This document shows positions 40,059 through 52,069 of a stretch of 64,000 bases of DNA, piece by piece. The position numbers were made by a program, and so were the translations under genes. The stretch spans positions 3,973,501 to 4,037,500 of the forward strand of contig NZ_JAQGPN010000001.1 in NCBI RefSeq assembly GCF_028826155.1, in the 5' to 3' direction. Below the pieces are notes generated by a model. The model saw only the letters and a program-made list of their open reading frames with translations, was not told where the DNA came from and made no database searches. How positions within the stretch are numbered: the first letter of the stretch is position 1; each line of letters begins with the position of its first letter. The stretch is from Mesorhizobium shangrilense. Lineage in GTDB: Bacteria > Pseudomonadota > Alphaproteobacteria > Rhizobiales > Rhizobiaceae.

Positions 40059-40086
40059 GCGCAGCGATGCTCGACATCGGCTGCGC
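40059..40086. terminator. Hairpin between convergent peroxiredoxin and rnhA genes
   Basis: GCGCAGC-GATG / CATC-G-GCTGCGC with loop CTCGA: an 11-bp stem with a single bulged G. It lies 18 bases past the peroxiredoxin stop. There is no T run, so termination in either direction is plausible but unproven. Confidence 0.45.
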
Positions 40087-40145
40087 CCTCTATCGGAGGC
40101 CGGACGGCAGTTCACAACTGAAGTCGTCACCTCGCGGCGCGCGGA

Positions 40146-40607
40146 TCAGTTGCCCGGCGCGCCATTCCGCCCCTTCTTGAACGGCGCCATGCCCAGGCGC
40201 GCAAGCTCGTCGGCGCGCTCGTTCTCGATATGGCCGGCGTGGCCCTTGACCCAGTTCCAGGTGACCTTGTGACGCCGGTTGGCCTCGTCCAGCGCCTGCC
40301 AGAGCTCGCCGTTCTTCACCGGCTTCCTGTCGGCGGTTTTCCAGCCGTTCTTCTTCCAGCCATGGATCCACTTCGAGATACCGTCCATGACGTATTTGCT
40401 GTCGGTGTGAAGGTCGACCGTCACCGGCTCCTTCAGCGCTGACAGCGCCTGGATGGCGGCCATCAGCTCCATGCGGTTATTGGTCGTCACGGCCTCGCCG
40501 CCGGAAAGCTCCTTGGTCGTGCCGTTGAAGCGCAGGATGGCGCCCCAGCCGCCCGGCCCCGGATTGCCCGAGCACGCTCCGTCGGTAAAGATTTCAACTT
40601 TCTTCAT
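40146..40607 (-). CDS. rnhA: Ribonuclease HI
   Basis: A 153-residue RNase H that removes RNA from RNA-DNA hybrids. The metal-binding carboxylates are D9 ([17 protein letters not shown]), E47 (RMELMAA), D69 (LHTDSKYV) and D133 (ERADELA), with H123 in VKGHAGH. The basic handle region ([11 protein letters not shown]) is present. The length matches the E. coli enzyme. Its ATG overlaps the thrB stop by four bases (ATGA), making it the last gene of the ispH-thrB-rnhA unit. Confidence 0.96.
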   Translation of the reverse strand: MKKVEIFTDGACSGNPGPGGWGAILRFNGTTKELSGGEAVTTNNRMELMAAIQALSALKEPVTVDLHTDSKYVMDGISKWIHGWKKNGWKTADRKPVKNGELWQALDEANRRHKVTWNWVKGHAGHIENERADELARLGMAPFKKGRNGAPGN

Positions 40608-41566
40608 GCCAGTCCGTACTCTGCCGCCGAGCGGATGCTGCGATGGAAACGAAGCTTGCGCACGAACTCCATCGGATCGCGCTTCTGGACCAGGGCGCCG
40701 TCGGGAATCGTCAGCCAGTCGTAGAGGCGGGTCAGCGTGAAGCGCAGCGCCGAGCCGCGCGCCAGAACCGGCAGCGCCGCCGCCTCCTCAGCCGTCAGCG
40801 GACGCACGGATTGATAGCCCGCGAGCAGTGCCTGCCCCTTGGTCAGGTTGAAGGATCCGTCCTTCTCGAAGCACCACGCGTTGAGACAAGTCGCCAGGTC
40901 ATAGGCGTAGAGATCGTTGCAGGCGAAGTAGAAATCGATCAGACCCGAAAGCCGGTCGCCGAGGAAGAATACATTGTCCGGGAAGAGATCGGCATGGATG
41001 ACGCCCGACGGCAGGTCCGCCGGCCAGCTCTGCGCCAGCACGCGAAAGTCCTCGTCCATCTCGCCCTGAAGGCTGGGCTCCACTTCATGCGCACGTTCGC
41101 GCGCCCCATCCCACAGCGCGCGCCAGCCCTCGAAGGCAAGCGCATTGGGCCGGGAGAGAGGGAAATCGCGGCCGGCAATGTGCAGTCCGGCGAGCGCGCT
41201 GCCGACCTCGCCGCAATGCCTGGCCGTCGGCCGACGAAGCCACATGCCTTCCAGGAACGTGATCAGCGCGGCCGGACGGCCGGCCAGCGTGCCGATAACC
41301 TGTCCGTCACGGCGATGCACGGGAAGCGGGCAGGAGATGCCCTTCTTCGCCAGATGCTCCATCAGTCCGAGGAAGAAGGGAAGGTCGTTCTTCTCGACCC
41401 GCTTCTCGTAGAGCGTCAGGATGAAAGAGGCTTTCGACGTGTGAAGGAGGAAGTTGGAATTTTCCGAACCCTCGGCGATGCCCTTGTAGGAGAGCAGGTC
41501 GCCGACCTCGTACTGCCGGAGGAACTCGCCGAGTTCGACCTCGGTGATGTCGGTGTAGACGGCCAC
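40604..41566 (-). CDS. thrB: Homoserine kinase (ThrB, APH-fold type)
   Basis: A 320-residue kinase that phosphorylates homoserine, the step before threonine synthase. It is of the aminoglycoside-phosphotransferase fold used by rhizobia and pseudomonads, not the GHMP type. The catalytic [11 protein letters not shown] and the metal-binding LIDFYFA are present. Translation starts at GTG 41566 ([12 protein letters not shown]), where homologues begin, with GAGG just upstream. A second GTG at 41572 overlaps the ispH stop. The end overlaps rnhA by four bases. Confidence 0.95.
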   Translation of the reverse strand: MAVYTDITEVELGEFLRQYEVGDLLSYKGIAEGSENSNFLLHTSKASFILTLYEKRVEKNDLPFFLGLMEHLAKKGISCPLPVHRRDGQVIGTLAGRPAALITFLEGMWLRRPTARHCGEVGSALAGLHIAGRDFPLSRPNALAFEGWRALWDGARERAHEVEPSLQGEMDEDFRVLAQSWPADLPSGVIHADLFPDNVFFLGDRLSGLIDFYFACNDLYAYDLATCLNAWCFEKDGSFNLTKGQALLAGYQSVRPLTAEEAAALPVLARGSALRFTLTRLYDWLTIPDGALVQKRDPMEFVRKLRFHRSIRSAAEYGLA

Positions 41567-41568
41567 GC

Positions 41569-42573
41569 TCACCTCGTCCCGTTCACGAACGCCATATCGG
41601 CGGAGGTCAGTTCCACGTCGCGCAGGACGCGCATGACCGGAAACTCCTCCGTCTCGGTGGCCGTGACGGCGAGATCGACGGAAACGTCGAAGCGGCTGCG
41701 GAACGCGTCGATGATCTCGTCGACGATGATCTCCGGCGCGGATGCCCCGGCGGAGAGGCCGAGGACGCGGATGTCGCCGATGTCGTCCCACGGGATCTCT
41801 GATGCGCGCTGAACCAGCAGGGACATCTTGGCCCCTGCCCGCTCGGCAACCTCGACCAGGCGGCGCGAGTTGGAGGAGTTGGGCGCGCCCACGACCAGGA
41901 ACAGGTCGGCCCCGCAGGCCGTCTCCTTCACCGCCTCCTGGCGGTTGGTCGTCGCGTAGCAGATCGATTCCGCCGCGGCCGCCTGCATCTCAGGGAACCG
42001 TTCCTGCAGGACGCGTATGATGCCTGCCGTATCCTCGACCGAAAGCGTGGTCTGGGTGACGAAACCGAGCGCCGTGGCATCGGCGGGCGCGAAGCTGCGG
42101 GCGTCGGCTTCCGTCTCGATCAGCGTGACCGCGCCCTCCGGCAACTGTCCCATGGTGCCTATCACCTCGGGATGACCGGCGTGGCCGACCAGCAGGACGT
42201 GACGGCCTAGCCGCTGATGACGCATCGCCTGCTTGTGGACCTTCGAGACTAGCGGGCAGGTCGCGTCGAGGTAGAAGAGCTGGCGTGCCTGCGCGTCAGC
42301 CGGCACGGATTTCGGAACGCCATGGGCGGAGAACACGACCGGGCACTCGCGGTGGTCGGCCGGGATCTCGTGCAGTTCCTCGATGAACACCGCCCCGAGA
42401 TTCTGCAGCCCTTCGACCACATAGCGGTTGTGCACGATCTCGTGGCGCACATAGACGGGCGCGCCGTACTTCTTTAGCGCAAGCACGACAATCTGGATCG
42501 CGCGGTCGACGCCGGCGCAGAAGCCGCGCGGCTGGCAGAGCCTGATCGTCAGGGGAGGTTTGGGAGCGAGCAT
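41569..42573 (-). CDS. ispH: 4-hydroxy-3-methylbut-2-enyl diphosphate reductase
   Basis: A 334-residue iron-sulphur enzyme giving IPP and DMAPP in the last step of the MEP pathway. The three cluster cysteines are C13 ([12 protein letters not shown]), C106 ([11 protein letters not shown]) and C205 ([13 protein letters not shown]). Substrate-contact motifs [17 protein letters not shown] and [11 protein letters not shown] are also visible. ATG 42573 has AGGA upstream; in-frame ATGs at 42603 and 42609 are alternatives. Dxs, the first enzyme of the same pathway, is encoded at 55472-57385. Confidence 0.95.
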   Translation of the reverse strand: MLAPKPPLTIRLCQPRGFCAGVDRAIQIVVLALKKYGAPVYVRHEIVHNRYVVEGLQNLGAVFIEELHEIPADHRECPVVFSAHGVPKSVPADAQARQLFYLDATCPLVSKVHKQAMRHQRLGRHVLLVGHAGHPEVIGTMGQLPEGAVTLIETEADARSFAPADATALGFVTQTTLSVEDTAGIIRVLQERFPEMQAAAAESICYATTNRQEAVKETACGADLFLVVGAPNSSNSRRLVEVAERAGAKMSLLVQRASEIPWDDIGDIRVLGLSAGASAPEIIVDEIIDAFRSRFDVSVDLAVTATETEEFPVMRVLRDVELTSADMAFVNGTR

Positions 42574-42623
42574 GGAATCCTGAGCCTTCGACGCAGCCGA
42601 CATGCGCATCGCCGCGGGCGGTG

Positions 42624-43385
42624 TCAAGGGCGCGCCGCCGCGCGACGCCGCCACGCCAGCACACCGAACACCGCGACCAGCGCGCCGGCCAGCCCGTACC
42701 AGGTCACCGCGTACTGCAGGTGATTGTTCGGAAGATCGAACATGGTGACACCGCCTTCGGGCAGCCCACCGGGATTGGGCGTGGCGTCAGCATCGATGAA
42801 GAATGGAACAACCTTGGTCGGATCGAGCCCGGCATTCGCAGCCATGGCGGTCAGATCCTTCCAGTAAAACACGTTCTTTGCAGGCTCGTTGTCGGGCACC
42901 AGCGACGACGGCTTGCCGGAGAGAGGATTGCGGGCCAATCCCGTGACCGTCACCTCTCCCGCAACCTGCCCCTCGGTGCGTGTCGCCGCTTCCTTCCGGT
43001 CGTAGGGCACGAACCCGCGATTGACCAGCGCGACGTGGCCGTCCGCCAACTCGAGCGGCGTGTAGACGTAGAAGCCCGCACCTCCCTTCCAGGTGGCAAG
43101 AAAATGCTGTTCCCGATCATGGAGGAACGCCCCGGCGACGCGAACCGGCTGGTAGTCGACGTCCGCCGTTTCGGCGAACCGCGCCTCGACCTCGGGCAGC
43201 GACAAAGGTTCGGAGGTGCGACGCGTCTCTATCGTCGCCAGCAGACCTTCCTTCCATTGCAGGCGCTCGACCTGCCAGGTGCCGAGTGCAAGGAGGATGG
43301 CCAGGCAAACCGCGGCGACTGCATAGCTGCGCCAGCCAAGCGGCTGACTGGCCTTCTCGGCTTCCGAGCCGCCCCTACCTGTCAT
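42624..43385 (-). CDS. SURF1-family cytochrome oxidase assembly protein
   Basis: A 253-residue membrane protein with one helix near each end ([18 protein letters not shown] and [21 protein letters not shown]) and a periplasmic core, the SURF1 layout. Conserved pieces are [19 protein letters not shown] and [18 protein letters not shown]1 aids haem a insertion into subunit I. It overlaps the DUF983 gene by 11 bases and belongs to the cox cluster. Confidence 0.93.
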   Translation of the reverse strand: MTGRGGSEAEKASQPLGWRSYAVAAVCLAILLALGTWQVERLQWKEGLLATIETRRTSEPLSLPEVEARFAETADVDYQPVRVAGAFLHDREQHFLATWKGGAGFYVYTPLELADGHVALVNRGFVPYDRKEAATRTEGQVAGEVTVTGLARNPLSGKPSSLVPDNEPAKNVFYWKDLTAMAANAGLDPTKVVPFFIDADATPNPGGLPEGGVTMFDLPNNHLQYAVTWYGLAGALVAVFGVLAWRRRAAARP

Positions 43386-43764
43386 GGCCGCGATCCAGCC
43401 GCCCCTCGGCGGCCTTGTTGGCATATTGCAGCGTGATGAGGACGCCTTTCATGAGGCGCAGCGGCACCAGGCAAAGGACAATCGCCAGAGGTATCCAGAG
43501 CAGGAAATGCAGCCAGAGGGGCGGCGCGTAGCTGAGTTCCAGCCACAAGGCGAGTCCGACCACGACGAAGCCCATGATCAGCATGACGAAGACCGCCGGC
43601 CCGTCGCCGGCGTCCGCAAAATCGTTCTCCAGGCCGCAGACCCCGCAACGCTTGGCAACCGTCAGGAAGCCCGAGAACAGACGGCCCTCCCCGCAGCGCG
43701 GACAACGGCCCTTCAGGCCAGCCGCGATCGGCTCCACGGGTGGCCAGGTCGCTTTGTCGTCCAT
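43375..43764 (-). CDS. DUF983 membrane protein
   Basis: A 129-residue protein. The N-terminal zinc-ribbon-like pair CPRCGEG and CGVCGLE is followed by two helices (AVFVMLIMGFVVVGLAL and WLHFLLWIPLAIVLCLVPL). It matches DUF983, regularly found between coxC and SURF1 genes in alphaproteobacteria and suspected to help oxidase biogenesis. The ATG at 43764 (MDDKATWPP) is the start; longer frames are unsupported. Confidence 0.92.
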   Translation of the reverse strand: MDDKATWPPVEPIAAGLKGRCPRCGEGRLFSGFLTVAKRCGVCGLENDFADAGDGPAVFVMLIMGFVVVGLALWLELSYAPPLWLHFLLWIPLAIVLCLVPLRLMKGVLITLQYANKAAEGRLDRGHDR

Positions 43765-43832
43765 CAGTCTGCTCCAAACGCAACGGGCGGCCGCGTCACC
43801 ACGGCCGCCCGCAATACTACCACTCGAAACGG

Positions 43833-44714
43833 TCAGTGACCGGCCGCAATCGTCGCGCCAGAGGAAGCCCAGACGTAGATAGCGGCGAACAGGAACAGCC
43901 ACACCACGTCGACGAAGTGCCAGTACCAGGCGGCGGCCTCGAAGCCGAAGTGCTGCTTCGGCGTGAAATCGCCAGCCATCGCCCGCAGCAGGCAGACCAG
44001 CAGGAAGATGGTGCCGACGAAGACGTGGAAGCCGTGGAAGCCGGTCGCCATGAAGAAGGTGGCGCCGTAGATGGAGTCCTTGAAGGCGAACGGAGCGTAT
44101 ACGTACTCGTAGGCCTGCACGAACGAGAAGAGCACGCCGAGCGCCACGGTGATCGCGAGGCCCCAGACCAGCCCCTTACGGTCGTTGTGCAGCAGCGCAT
44201 GGTGCGCCCAGGTCACGGTGGTGCCCGACAGCAGCAGGATGATCGTGTTGTAGAGCGGCAGATGGAAGGGATCGAGAACCTCGATGCCCTTCGGAGGCCA
44301 GACGCCGCCGGTGTAGGCAGTACGAGCAACCTGCTCGGCATCGCCGGGGAACAGGCTGGCGTCGAAGAAAGCCCAGAACCAGGCCACGAAGAACATCACC
44401 TCGGAGGCGATGAACATGATCATGCCGTAGCGCAGGTGCAGCGACACGACGCGGGTATGGTGTCCCTGATGAGCTTCCTTGATCGTATCCGACCACCAGC
44501 CGAACATCGTGTAGAGCACGAGCAGGATGCCGATGACGAAGATCCAGGGGCTGGCGATGTTGACCCCGAAGAGGTTGAACTCGTTCCCCTTCAGATACTG
44601 CATGTAGGCGACGCCGCCGAGCGCCATGACGAACGCGCCCAGGGAGCCAAGGAAGGGCCAAGGGCTCGGATCGATGATGTGGTAGTCGTGATTCTTGGCG
44701 TGTGTGTCTGCCAT
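43833..44714 (-). CDS. coxC: Cytochrome c oxidase subunit III
   Basis: A 293-residue membrane subunit with seven helices, from the aa3-type oxidase. Typical segments are [14 protein letters not shown], the conserved Glu in [13 protein letters not shown], and [14 protein letters not shown] at the C-terminus. It carries no metal but stabilises subunit I and proton uptake. It follows ctaG closely on the same strand within the cox cluster. Confidence 0.96.
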   Translation of the reverse strand: MADTHAKNHDYHIIDPSPWPFLGSLGAFVMALGGVAYMQYLKGNEFNLFGVNIASPWIFVIGILLVLYTMFGWWSDTIKEAHQGHHTRVVSLHLRYGMIMFIASEVMFFVAWFWAFFDASLFPGDAEQVARTAYTGGVWPPKGIEVLDPFHLPLYNTIILLLSGTTVTWAHHALLHNDRKGLVWGLAITVALGVLFSFVQAYEYVYAPFAFKDSIYGATFFMATGFHGFHVFVGTIFLLVCLLRAMAGDFTPKQHFGFEAAAWYWHFVDVVWLFLFAAIYVWASSGATIAAGH

Positions 44715-44715
44715 T

Positions 44716-45348
44716 TTAGCCCCCGATGCTCTTACCGGCCTTGATTGCGTCCCCCCCTTCCACCGCCGCAGGCGCGTCGGCGACGGGCTTGGCGCCGTCG
44801 ATCGGGAAGAATGTGTAGGACAGTGTGATTGTCTTGATGTTCTTCAGGTCCGGCAAATCGACGATGTCCGGATCGACGTAGAACACGACCGGCATGTCCA
44901 TCGTCTCGCCGGGCTTCAGCGTCGTGTCCGTGAAACAGAAGCACTCGACCTTGTTGAAGTATGCGCCCGCCAGCTGCGGGGTCACATTGAATGTCGCGCG
45001 GCCGGCTGACGGCGTGCTGAAGACGTTCTTGGCCTCGTAGGCGATCTGCGCCGTCTCGCCGATCTTGACCGTCACGTCGCGCTGAACCGGCTTGAACTCC
45101 CAAGGCAGGCCACCCGAAACGTTGGCGTCGAAGCGGATCGTGATGTCCCGATCCAGGATGCGGTCGGAATACTGGTCGACGCGCTGCGTTGTGCCGCCAT
45201 AGCCGGTAACCCGGCAGAACAGGTCGTAGAGCGGCACCGCCGCGTAGGCCATGCCGACCATGCCGGCGAAGAACGCGACGCATGCGCCCGCCATGACGCG
45301 GTTCGACTGGCGCGTCTTTGGATCGGTAACGGGGGTCGGATTGTTCAT
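44716..45348 (-). CDS. ctaG: Cytochrome c oxidase assembly protein CtaG (Cox11)
   Basis: A 210-residue copper chaperone that delivers copper to the CuB site of subunit I. One N-terminal helix ([23 protein letters not shown]) anchors a periplasmic immunoglobulin-like domain. The copper-binding CFCF motif is in [16 protein letters not shown], with another Cys at [10 protein letters not shown]. It is preceded by coxF and followed by coxC. Confidence 0.96.
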   Translation of the reverse strand: MNNPTPVTDPKTRQSNRVMAGACVAFFAGMVGMAYAAVPLYDLFCRVTGYGGTTQRVDQYSDRILDRDITIRFDANVSGGLPWEFKPVQRDVTVKIGETAQIAYEAKNVFSTPSAGRATFNVTPQLAGAYFNKVECFCFTDTTLKPGETMDMPVVFYVDPDIVDLPDLKNIKTITLSYTFFPIDGAKPVADAPAAVEGGDAIKAGKSIGG

Positions 45349-45355
45349 CGCCCCC

Positions 45356-45520
45356 TCACATCGCCCGGTCGAGAATGGACGGGCCGAGCTTCACGATGCT
45401 GACGATGTAGACCATGACCACGAAGATGATCAGCGCGACAGCGATCGCCACGGAGCGGCTGCGCTGCGCCTTCTTCTGCGCGTCGGTCGGCTTGACTGTC
45501 TCGATATCCACCGTGCTCAC
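45356..45520 (-). CDS. CoxF-like small membrane protein
   Basis: A 54-residue protein with one transmembrane helix (about 24-43: [20 protein letters not shown]), a charged N-terminus ([11 protein letters not shown]) and the short tail [11 protein letters not shown]. Size, topology and position between ctaB and ctaG match CoxF, a small oxidase-associated protein of alphaproteobacteria. It starts with GTG at 45520, overlapping the ctaB stop by four bases (GTGA); GTG 45511 is an alternative. Its stop is 8 bases before the ctaG start. Confidence 0.85.
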   Translation of the reverse strand: MSTVDIETVKPTDAQKKAQRSRSVAIAVALIIFVVMVYIVSIVKLGPSILDRAM

Positions 45521-46461
45521 GCTCCACCCATGGCAAAGGCCCGTTCGAACACTGCGTCAGCCATGTAGGCAGCGAAGATCGCAAACAGGTAGAGCAGCGA
45601 ATAGGCGAACAGCGCCTTGGCAGGCTTCATCTCACGGTCACCGTCCTGCATGCGCAGAACCTTCCACGAATACCAGACGAAGCCGGCGCCCAGACCCACG
45701 GCCACCACGCCATAGCCGGCGCTCGTGTAGCCGAGTGTCCAGGGGAGCACGCCGACCACAGCCACCACGACGGCATAGGCGAATATCTGCCGACGCGTCG
45801 ATGCCTCGCCGGCCACATTCGGCATCATCGGGATGCCGACGCGGGCATAGTCGTCCGACTTGAACAGCGCCAGCGCCCAGAAATGGGGCGGCGTCCAGAG
45901 GAAGATGATCAGGAACAGGATGACGCTCTCGAGGCTGACAGCGCCCGTCACGGCCGCCCAGCCGATAACCGGTGGGAATGCCCCTGCCGCGCCGCCGATG
46001 ACGATGTTCTGCGGCGTCAGGCGCTTCAGCCACATCGTGTAGACGACGGCGTAGAAAAAGATGGTGAAGGCGAGCAGCGCCGCCGACAGCCAGTTGACGA
46101 AGACGCCGAGCGTCATCGTCGAAAGTGCAGAAAGCACAAGACCGAAGCCGAGCGCCTCGCCGGGTTGGACACGGCCCGCCGGGATCGGACGGCTCCGGGT
46201 TCGCGTCATGACCGCGTCGATCTCCGCGTCATACCACATGTTGAGCGCGCCGGACGCGCCAGCTCCGACCGCGATGCACGCGATGGCTACGATGGCGATG
46301 AAGGGGTTCACCGTTCCCGGGGCTGCGACCAGCCCCACGAACGCCGTGAAGACGACCAGCGACATGACCCGCGGCTTCAGAAGCTGGATGAAATCGCCAG
46401 CGGTCGCCTCGGAGAGGCGATAGCCTGCGCTTTCAAATTGCTTGTTGTCGGCCATAGCCAT
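45517..46461 (-). CDS. ctaB: Protohaem IX farnesyltransferase (haem O synthase)
   Basis: A 314-residue UbiA-family membrane enzyme that adds a farnesyl group to haem b, the first step toward haem a. Nine helices are predicted; the prenyl-diphosphate-binding [15 protein letters not shown] (N/DxxxD) and the second Asp-rich loop [12 protein letters not shown] are visible. The start is uncertain among 46482, 46461 and 46455, with no clear ribosome site. Its stop overlaps coxF. The MEP-pathway genes in this window supply its co-substrate precursor. Confidence 0.94.
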   Translation of the reverse strand: MAMADNKQFESAGYRLSEATAGDFIQLLKPRVMSLVVFTAFVGLVAAPGTVNPFIAIVAIACIAVGAGASGALNMWYDAEIDAVMTRTRSRPIPAGRVQPGEALGFGLVLSALSTMTLGVFVNWLSAALLAFTIFFYAVVYTMWLKRLTPQNIVIGGAAGAFPPVIGWAAVTGAVSLESVILFLIIFLWTPPHFWALALFKSDDYARVGIPMMPNVAGEASTRRQIFAYAVVVAVVGVLPWTLGYTSAGYGVVAVGLGAGFVWYSWKVLRMQDGDREMKPAKALFAYSLLYLFAIFAAYMADAVFERAFAMGGA

Positions 46462-46530
46462 TGCGTCAGTAATCCAGTCCATTTCGCCGAGGCCGCCGCT
46501 TGGGCGGCGACCTCTGTTTCAATCCACTGC

Positions 46531-48198
<1,668 letters not shown>

Positions 48199-48218
48199 TT
48201 ATTCTACTCTCGTCGGCA

Positions 48219-49085
48219 TCAATTGCCGGCGGCCGCAACTTTGCTCGTAGCTTCGATTTCAGCCATCAACGCCTTGTTGGCGCCAGGCAGGTCCGCCTTC
48301 GCGGCAGCGAACCAGGTGTCGTACTGGGGCTGAGACACGACCCGTATGGCGATGGGCATGAAGGCATGGTCCTTGCCGCAGAGCTCGGAGCACTGGCCGT
48401 AGTAGAGGCCCTCCTTCTCGGCATTGAACCAGATCTCGTTGATGCGCCCGGGCACCGCGTCGGTCTTGACGCCAAACGCCGGCATGGCGAAGGCGTGGAT
48501 GACATCGGACGCCGTGACCAGCACGCGCACCTGCGTATTCACCGGAACGACCATCTCGTTGTCGACGGCGAGCAGACGCGGATAGGCGGCGCGATCTTCC
48601 TTGCCCGCCGCGGCGCGATCGGCGTCGGCCAGCATGGCGGAGTTGAAGGAGAGCGGGTCCTCGACCTGGTATTCGTAGTCCCAGTTCCACTGGTTGCCGG
48701 TCGCCTTCAGCGTCAGCTTGGCGTCCTCCGGCGGGCTATACTGAGCCGTCAGCAGCTGGAACGAGGGAATGGCGATCGCCAGCAGCGCCACGACGGGCGC
48801 AACCGTCCAGATCACCTCGATCATGGTGTTGTGGCTGGTTCGCGACGGAACGGGGTTAGCGCTCGCGCGAAACCTGATGATGCAATAGGCGAGCAGCACC
48901 AGCACGAGAAGCGTGATCGGGATGACGAACCAGAGGGTGTAAACCTCGAACCATTCGATCCCTTCCATGATCTTGGTCGCAGCAGGCTGAAAGCGCCACT
49001 GCCAGGGTTCCGGCTGCGCGCCAAAGGCGGCGGCAGTGGAGAGGAAGGTGGCAACGGCCGCGCCGCCCGCAACTAATTTTCTCAT
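48219..49085 (-). CDS. coxB: Cytochrome c oxidase subunit II
   Basis: A 288-residue subunit with a cleavable signal peptide (ending about AFG-AQP), two helices (about 45-65 and 90-110) and a periplasmic cupredoxin domain. The binuclear CuA centre is in CSELCGKDHAFMP, with the upstream His in DVIHAFAMPAFG. The aromatic electron-entry motif is QWNWDYEY. It is the first gene of the cox run, with 391 bases of upstream DNA shared with the divergent ialB-like gene. Confidence 0.96.
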   Translation of the reverse strand: MRKLVAGGAAVATFLSTAAAFGAQPEPWQWRFQPAATKIMEGIEWFEVYTLWFVIPITLLVLVLLAYCIIRFRASANPVPSRTSHNTMIEVIWTVAPVVALLAIAIPSFQLLTAQYSPPEDAKLTLKATGNQWNWDYEYQVEDPLSFNSAMLADADRAAAGKEDRAAYPRLLAVDNEMVVPVNTQVRVLVTASDVIHAFAMPAFGVKTDAVPGRINEIWFNAEKEGLYYGQCSELCGKDHAFMPIAIRVVSQPQYDTWFAAAKADLPGANKALMAEIEATSKVAAAGN

Positions 49086-49476
49086 CGCCCTCGTGATCTC
49101 CCGAATTCTCCGGCGCGCCGCGAAATCAGCAGCCGCTTGCAGGCCAAAGAACAGAATCCCCAAGCCTTGCAGCGCGTTCAAACCATACTCTTTTACCGAC
49201 CGCAAGAAAGGACGCCCGGCCCTCATGCGGCATTTTTGCGCGCGCACGGCATCTTGCACAACGTACGCACGTCGGCTTCCCCGAGAGCTTTCACCGACGG
49301 TGGCCTGCAACCCAATCGCCGCCCGGCGGCTCGCCCATGCAAGGCGCAGTCGCAATTCGGGCCAAATTCGGGGCAATTGTCCTTGAAATTGACGAATTCG
49401 ACTGGTCCGGCAGGCGTTCATGACATCTACTAACAGCCTGACGGCTTCGCGCGCCGTGATTCGCTAAGGAATGGTA
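49086..49476. other. 391-base divergent intergenic region coxB / ialB
   Basis: It holds the promoters of the cox run (leftward) and of the IalB-family gene (rightward). I see no tRNA, no clear palindrome and no RNA element. Short open frames on both strands lack ribosome sites. A TAAGGA ribosome site for the rightward gene is at its right edge. Confidence 0.5.
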
Positions 49477-49992
49477 ATGGGCTTGGGACTTTCGAAATCC
49501 TTGTTTGCAACGGCGCTGGCGGCCGCGGTTCTCGCTTCGCCGCAGGCAGGCGCCCAACAGACCGGCAAGGTGCGTTCGACCCATGGCGCATGGTCGATCA
49601 TCTGTGACACGCCGGCCGGCGCCACTGCCGAACAATGCGCGATGATGCAGAATGTCGTCGCCGACGACCGGCCCGAAATCGGCCTTTCGGTGGTGGTGCT
49701 GCGCACTGCCGACAACAAGGCGGAGATCCTGCGCGTGCTGGCCCCGCTCGGCGTGCTCCTGCCCAACGGTCTCGGCCTCAATGTGGACGGCAAGGACATC
49801 GGCCGCGCCTATTTCGTGCGCTGCTTCCAGGACGGCTGCTATGCCGAGGTGATTCTCGAAAAGACCCTGCTCGACACTCTCTCCACCGGCAAGGCGGCTA
49901 CCTTCATCGTCTTCCAGACGCCGGAAGAAGGCATCGGCATACCCGTCGACCTGAAGGGCTTTGGCGAGGGTTTTGCGGCCCTGCCGAAGTAA
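49477..49992 (+). CDS. Invasion-associated locus B (IalB) family protein
   Basis: A 171-residue exported protein. The signal peptide ends near AGA-QQ. The mature part begins with the family motif HGAWSIICDTP and contains four cysteines (CDTP, QCAMMQ, RCFQDGC), likely paired in the periplasm. IalB was named from Bartonella, but homologues are widespread in non-pathogenic rhizobia and the function is unknown. ATG 49477 is chosen because AAGGA lies six bases before it; the ATG at 49471 is too close to that site. Confidence 0.88.
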   Translation: MGLGLSKSLFATALAAAVLASPQAGAQQTGKVRSTHGAWSIICDTPAGATAEQCAMMQNVVADDRPEIGLSVVVLRTADNKAEILRVLAPLGVLLPNGLGLNVDGKDIGRAYFVRCFQDGCYAEVILEKTLLDTLSTGKAATFIVFQTPEEGIGIPVDLKGFGEGFAALPK

Positions 49993-50169
49993 GCGACCGA
50001 CCCGCACCGAGGCAGCGCTTTCGCGAGCGCCTTTCGAGGACAGGCCCTGCCCCCGATCTCTCCCGATGGCGGCTGCCAATGGTGATGGCCGGGGTCGCAT
50101 TTTCCGCAACTGCGCCTGCACTGACGATCAGCCGAGGACGGCGGCGCGATTTTTCAGCTCGACCATGAC

Positions 50170-50535
50170 CTACGCTGCCTCGAACAGCTCCACGACGTTG
50201 CCGGACGGATCCTCGCAGAGAATCTGGCGGCCACCGGGTCCCTCGACAATGTCATTCCTGAAGGGCACGCCATTGGCGCGTAGCGCCTCGACCACAGAGG
50301 GCAGATCGTCGACCTCGATGACGAATCGGTTCCACCCGCCGGGCTCGGGACGGCGTCCGTTTGGCATGGGGCGCGAGGCCGATGCCTGCGGCCCTGCAAG
50401 CCACAGCGTCATGCCCTCTCTCTCCAGGATGGCGATGACAGCTCCGAACTGCTGTTTCACCTTGAAGTCCAGGTGGCGCGTGTAGAATTCGATCGCTGTC
50501 GCGACATCATGAGCGAAGTAGCGGACTGTCGTCAT
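50170..50535 (-). CDS. VOC-family (glyoxalase/bleomycin-resistance-like) protein
   Basis: A 121-residue single VOC domain. Typical elements are RYFAHDVATAIEFYTRHLDF at the start, FVIEVDDLPSVVEALRANGV in the middle and CEDPSGNVVELFEAA at the end, where the Glu is a metal-ligand position. It is distinct from the VOC gene at 16912. A GGAGG ribosome site precedes the ATG. Substrate unknown; it is a single gene between ialB and tldD. Confidence 0.88.
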   Translation of the reverse strand: MTTVRYFAHDVATAIEFYTRHLDFKVKQQFGAVIAILEREGMTLWLAGPQASASRPMPNGRRPEPGGWNRFVIEVDDLPSVVEALRANGVPFRNDIVEGPGGRQILCEDPSGNVVELFEAA

Positions 50536-50640
50536 GGTTCGGCCTCCTCTCCTTGCCGATCTAGTCCACGGCGGAACGTTTCCAAGTGGAAACCGCGAGG
50601 CAAAGCGCCTAGATCAGCAGCGATCAACACGAGACGCGCC

Positions 50641-52056
50641 ATGCCCTCTTCCCTCATCCAGCAGTTCGACATTTCCGAAAACCGGCTGAAGGACCTCGTT
50701 GCCGACACGCTGCGCGGCGCCGATGACGGTGAGTTGTTCCTTGAATACAGCGAGGCGGAATCGCTGGTCTTCGACAACGGACGGCTGAAGACGGCCAACT
50801 TCAACACCGACCAGGGTTTTGGACTGCGCACCGTCGCCGGCGAGGCGACCGGCTATGCGCATTCGAGCGAACTGTCGGAGGCCGCCCTGCTGAGGGCGGC
50901 GGATGCGGTCTCGGCCGTCAAGGACGGCTATTCCGGCACGCTCGCTCACGCTCCGGCTCGCACCAACACGCATCTCTACGGCGAGGACAATCCGATTGCG
51001 GCGCCGGGCTTCGAGGCCAAGGCCAAGCTGCTGCAGGAGATCGACGCTTTCGTGCGCAACAAGGATCCGCGCGTGCGACAGGTCACCGCCTCGCTCGCCG
51101 CCTCGTGGCAGCATGTCGAGATCGTGCGCGGCGACGGCCAGATGGTGCGCGACATCCGTCCGCTTGTGCGCATGAACGTATCGGTGGTCGTCGGCGATGG
51201 AGACCGCCAGGAAACCGGCTCCTACGGCACCGGCGGACGCAAGAGCTTTGGCGAATTCCTCGCCGAGAGCAGCTGGCAGTTCGTCGCCGACGAGGCGCTG
51301 CGACAGGCGCTGGTCAACCTGCAGGCGGTGCCCGCCCCTGCCGGGACGTTCGACATCGTTTTGTCGGCCGGATGGCCGGGAATCATGCTGCACGAGGCCG
51401 TCGGCCACGGGCTGGAGGGTGACATCAATCGCAAGAAGACTTCTGCCTTCGCGGGCCTGCTCGGCCAGCAGGTGGCCGCCAAGGGCGTCACCGTCGTCGA
51501 CGACGGCACCATTCCCGAGCGCCGCGGGTCTATCACGGTCGACGACGAGGGCACGCCGTCTGCGCGCAACGTGCTGATCGAGGACGGCAAGCTCGTCGGC
51601 TATATGCAGGACCGGCAGAACGCACGCCTGATGGGCATGAAGGCGACCGGCAACGGCCGCCGCGAAGGCTACGCGCACCAGCCGATGCCCCGCATGACCA
51701 ACACCTATATGACCGGCGGCGACATAACGCCCGAAGAGATCATCGCCTCGGTCGACAAGGGCATCTACGCCGTCTCCTTCGGCGGCGGCCAGGTGGACAT
51801 CACCAGCGGCAAGTTCGTGTTCGGCTGCACCGAGGCCTACATGATCGAAAACGGCAAGGTCACGCAGCCGATCAAGGGCGCCATGCTGATCGGCAACGGG
51901 CCGGACGCCATGCATCGCGTGTCTATGATCGGCAACGACATGAAGCTCGACCCCGGCATCGGCACCTGCGGCAAGGCCGGCCAGGGCGTGCCGGTCGGCG
52001 TCGGCCAGCCGCATCTCAGGATGAACCAGATGACTGTCGGCGGCACGCAGGCTTGA
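50641..52056 (+). CDS. tldD: Metalloprotease TldD
   Basis: A 471-residue protein, partner of TldE/PmbA in a heterodimeric zinc protease that trims peptides such as microcin B17 and the CcdA antitoxin in E. coli. The zinc motif HEAVGH (H251-H255, HExxxH) lies in [13 protein letters not shown]. The C-terminal [21 protein letters not shown] and MTVGGTQA are family hallmarks. The start ATG 50641 matches homologues. TldE is not in the window. The 3-prime neighbour, the sirtuin gene, follows after 13 bases. Confidence 0.95.
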   Translation: MPSSLIQQFDISENRLKDLVADTLRGADDGELFLEYSEAESLVFDNGRLKTANFNTDQGFGLRTVAGEATGYAHSSELSEAALLRAADAVSAVKDGYSGTLAHAPARTNTHLYGEDNPIAAPGFEAKAKLLQEIDAFVRNKDPRVRQVTASLAASWQHVEIVRGDGQMVRDIRPLVRMNVSVVVGDGDRQETGSYGTGGRKSFGEFLAESSWQFVADEALRQALVNLQAVPAPAGTFDIVLSAGWPGIMLHEAVGHGLEGDINRKKTSAFAGLLGQQVAAKGVTVVDDGTIPERRGSITVDDEGTPSARNVLIEDGKLVGYMQDRQNARLMGMKATGNGRREGYAHQPMPRMTNTYMTGGDITPEEIIASVDKGIYAVSFGGGQVDITSGKFVFGCTEAYMIENGKVTQPIKGAMLIGNGPDAMHRVSMIGNDMKLDPGIGTCGKAGQGVPVGVGQPHLRMNQMTVGGTQA

Positions 52057-52069
52057 CCTGCGCAGCAGC

